Shown piece by piece: positions 62,163 to 64,000 of a DNA stretch of 64,000 nucleotides. Every line of letters begins with the position of its first letter. The stretch's first letter is position 1. The DNA is taken from NCBI GenBank assembly GCA_903896045.1, contig CAITWD010000022.1:68398-132397 (forward strand), in the 5' to 3' direction. Under the pieces are notes generated by a model, which was not told where the DNA came from, made no database searches, and saw nothing but the letters and a program-made list of their open reading frames with translations. Both the position numbers and the translations under genes were made by a program. The stretch comes from an uncultured Actinomycetes bacterium (GTDB lineage Bacteria > Actinomycetota > Thermoleophilia > Miltoncostaeales > Miltoncostaeaceae).

Positions 62163-62557
62163 GATGGTGCGTGCTCATCAAAATCGAGGGCGGCGGAGTT
62201 GATGCAGTAGCGAAGTCCGGTGGGATTTGGGCCATCGGGAAAGACGTGGCCGAGGTGCGCATCGCAGGACTGACAGCGGACTTCAATACGCACCATCCCA
62301 TGTGAGCTATCGGTGTGCTCGGCGACGACCCCATCGACATGCGGTTGCGTGAAGCTTGGCCACCCACTTCCGGATTCAAATTTGTCCTCTGAAGTAAAGA
62401 GCGGTTCGCCGCAGCAGACGCAGCGATACATCCCTTCGCCATGGTGGTCCCAGTAGACCCCCGTAAAGGCTCGCTCCGTCGCACCCTCGCGCGTCACGGC
62501 ATATTGCTCTGGGCTTAAACGCTCCCGCCAGGCAGCGTCTTTGGATGGGTCAGTCAT
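62159..62557 (-). CDS. msrB: Peptide-methionine (R)-S-oxide reductase MsrB
   Basis: [63 protein letters not shown] (two CxxC and catalytic RYCIN). Confidence 0.97.
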   Translation of the reverse strand: MTDPSKDAAWRERLSPEQYAVTREGATERAFTGVYWDHHGEGMYRCVCCGEPLFTSEDKFESGSGWPSFTQPHVDGVVAEHTDSSHGMVRIEVRCQSCDAHLGHVFPDGPNPTGLRYCINSAALDFDEHAPS

Positions 62558-62567
62558 TGCGTGGGTT

Positions 62568-64000
62568 CTAATCCTCGGAGTCAGCGTGTTCAGAAATAAG
62601 TTCGCGCAATGTCTCCATCACGCTTGGATCGCGTAGCGTGGTGACATCGCCGAGCGCACGCCCTTCTGCGATATCGCGAAGGAGGCGACGCATAATCTTG
62701 CCCGATCGGGTTTTGGGGAGATCGTAGGTCCAAATGATCCGCTTTGGTCTGGCGATTTTGCCGATCTGTACCGCGACGTGTTGGCGAACCTCCTCATTGA
62801 GGGTATTGGTATCGGTTCCCTCAATCGGTGTCACGAAGGCGACAATTGACTGACCGGTGATCTCATCGGCCTGGCCGACGACTGCCGCCTCGGCCACCTT
62901 GGGGTGGCCCACGATTGCCGATTCCACCTCCGCGGTGGAAAGGAGATGGCCCGAGACATTGATCGCGTCATCAATGCGTCCCAGAATCCAGATATCCCCA
63001 TCGGCATCGATGCGCGCGGCATCACCAACAAGATAGGTGTCGGAGCCGAAGCGACTCCAATAGGTCTCCACGAAACGATCGGGCTCGTGGTAGAGCGTGC
63101 GCAGCATTCCCGGCCATGGTCGGCGCAGTACGAGGATGCCCTGGCCTTCGCTCATGGCATTGCCATCATTGTCGACCACCTCGGCCACGATTCCTGGAAG
63201 CGGGCGCATGGCGCATCCCGGTTTTGTGTGGGTGATCCCCGGCACGGGGGTGATCATGATTTGACCGGTCTCGGTTTGCCACCAGGTGTCCACAATTGGG
63301 GTTGTCCCGCCCCCAATGACCTCGCGATACCAGAGCCAGGCCTTTGGGTTGATGGGTTCCCCAACAGACCCAAGCAGTCGAAGGCTGGAGAGATCATGCT
63401 TGTTGGGTTCTTCCGCCCCCCAGCTCATGCATGCGCGGATCGCAGTCGGGGCGGTATAGAACACACTCACCTTGTAGCGCTCGATGGTCTCCCACCAAAT
63501 GGCGCGATGCGGGTAGTCCGGCGCGCCTTCGTACATCACGCTGGTAACGCCATTCATCAATGGGCCGTAGATGATGTAGCTGTGGCCGGTAATCCAGCCC
63601 ACATCCGCCGAACACCAGAACACATCGCGGTCGGGCCTGAAATCAAAGACGTGTTTTGTGGTGTAGGCCGCGCCGACCAAATAACCGCCGGTCGTGTGGA
63701 GAATTCCCTTGGGTTTGGCGGTGGATCCCGATGTGTACAAGATAAAGAGCGGGTGTTCGGCATCAAATGGCTGCGCGTCGCAGATGGGGTTTGCGGCATC
63801 GAGGGCACTGTCCCAATCGACATCGCGGCCGGGGGTCATCGGATGGGCAATCTCGGTGCGATCGACGACGACGATGTGTGCCAAATCGGGAAGTCGTTCG
63901 AGAATGGTGTCCACCTCAGACTTGACCGAAGCGACCATTCCTCGTCGACGTGCACCGTCGGCGGTGATCAGCACTTTGGCACGCGATTCTGCCATGCGCT
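62568..64000 (-). CDS. acs: Acetyl-CoA synthetase, partial; N-terminus lies beyond the window end
   Basis: [71 protein letters not shown]-terminal [19 protein letters not shown]. Confidence 0.96.
   Translation of the reverse strand, partial: RMAESRAKVLITADGARRRGMVASVKSEVDTILERLPDLAHIVVVDRTEIAHPMTPGRDVDWDSALDAANPICDAQPFDAEHPLFILYTSGSTAKPKGILHTTGGYLVGAAYTTKHVFDFRPDRDVFWCSADVGWITGHSYIIYGPLMNGVTSVMYEGAPDYPHRAIWWETIERYKVSVFYTAPTAIRACMSWGAEEPNKHDLSSLRLLGSVGEPINPKAWLWYREVIGGGTTPIVDTWWQTETGQIMITPVPGITHTKPGCAMRPLPGIVAEVVDNDGNAMSEGQGILVLRRPWPGMLRTLYHEPDRFVETYWSRFGSDTYLVGDAARIDADGDIWILGRIDDAINVSGHLLSTAEVESAIVGHPKVAEAAVVGQADEITGQSIVAFVTPIEGTDTNTLNEEVRQHVAVQIGKIARPKRIIWTYDLPKTRSGKIMRRLLRDIAEGRALGDVTTLRDPSVMETLRELISEHADSED

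Overview
The window reads as a gene-dense, roughly 60% GC chromosomal segment of a bacterium. Gene order and protein flavour suggest Actinomycetota, possibly a Thermoleophilia-like lineage (inference only). It is dominated by core housekeeping genes: a partial pepA, enoyl-CoA hydratase and ETF genes; rpmE-prfA-prmC-glyA; a complete F1Fo ATP synthase operon (atpI-like, then atpB-E-F-H-A-G-D-C); a mannose-nucleotide/isomerase/mtnA-like cluster; hpf-secA-prfB; ftsE-ftsX-S41 protease-RNase R-smpB; an ssrA (tmRNA) gene; hup; infC-rpmI-rplT-SpoU methyltransferase-pheS-pheT; argC-J-B-D and argG; dnaE; a DtxR-like regulator; a cyclophilin lipoprotein; msrB; and a partial acs. I saw no CRISPR array, transposase, integrase, prophage or clear defence island, and no tRNA gene that I could support. 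The strongest unusual signals are: (1) a tmRNA that folds with convincing H2, PK1, H5 and acceptor (G3-U70) helices, but whose T-loop reads GGCAGTG instead of the canonical TTCRANY and whose D-loop has lost the GG dinucleotide; (2) a bacterial SABATH-like carboxyl methyltransferase between smpB and ssrA; (3) two translationally coupled proteins of unknown function between argG and dnaE that share a C-terminal VIGGEWG motif; and (4) a cysteine-rich orphan protein convergent with a DtxR/MntR-like regulator. All product calls are by eye from protein motifs. No database or folding software was used.
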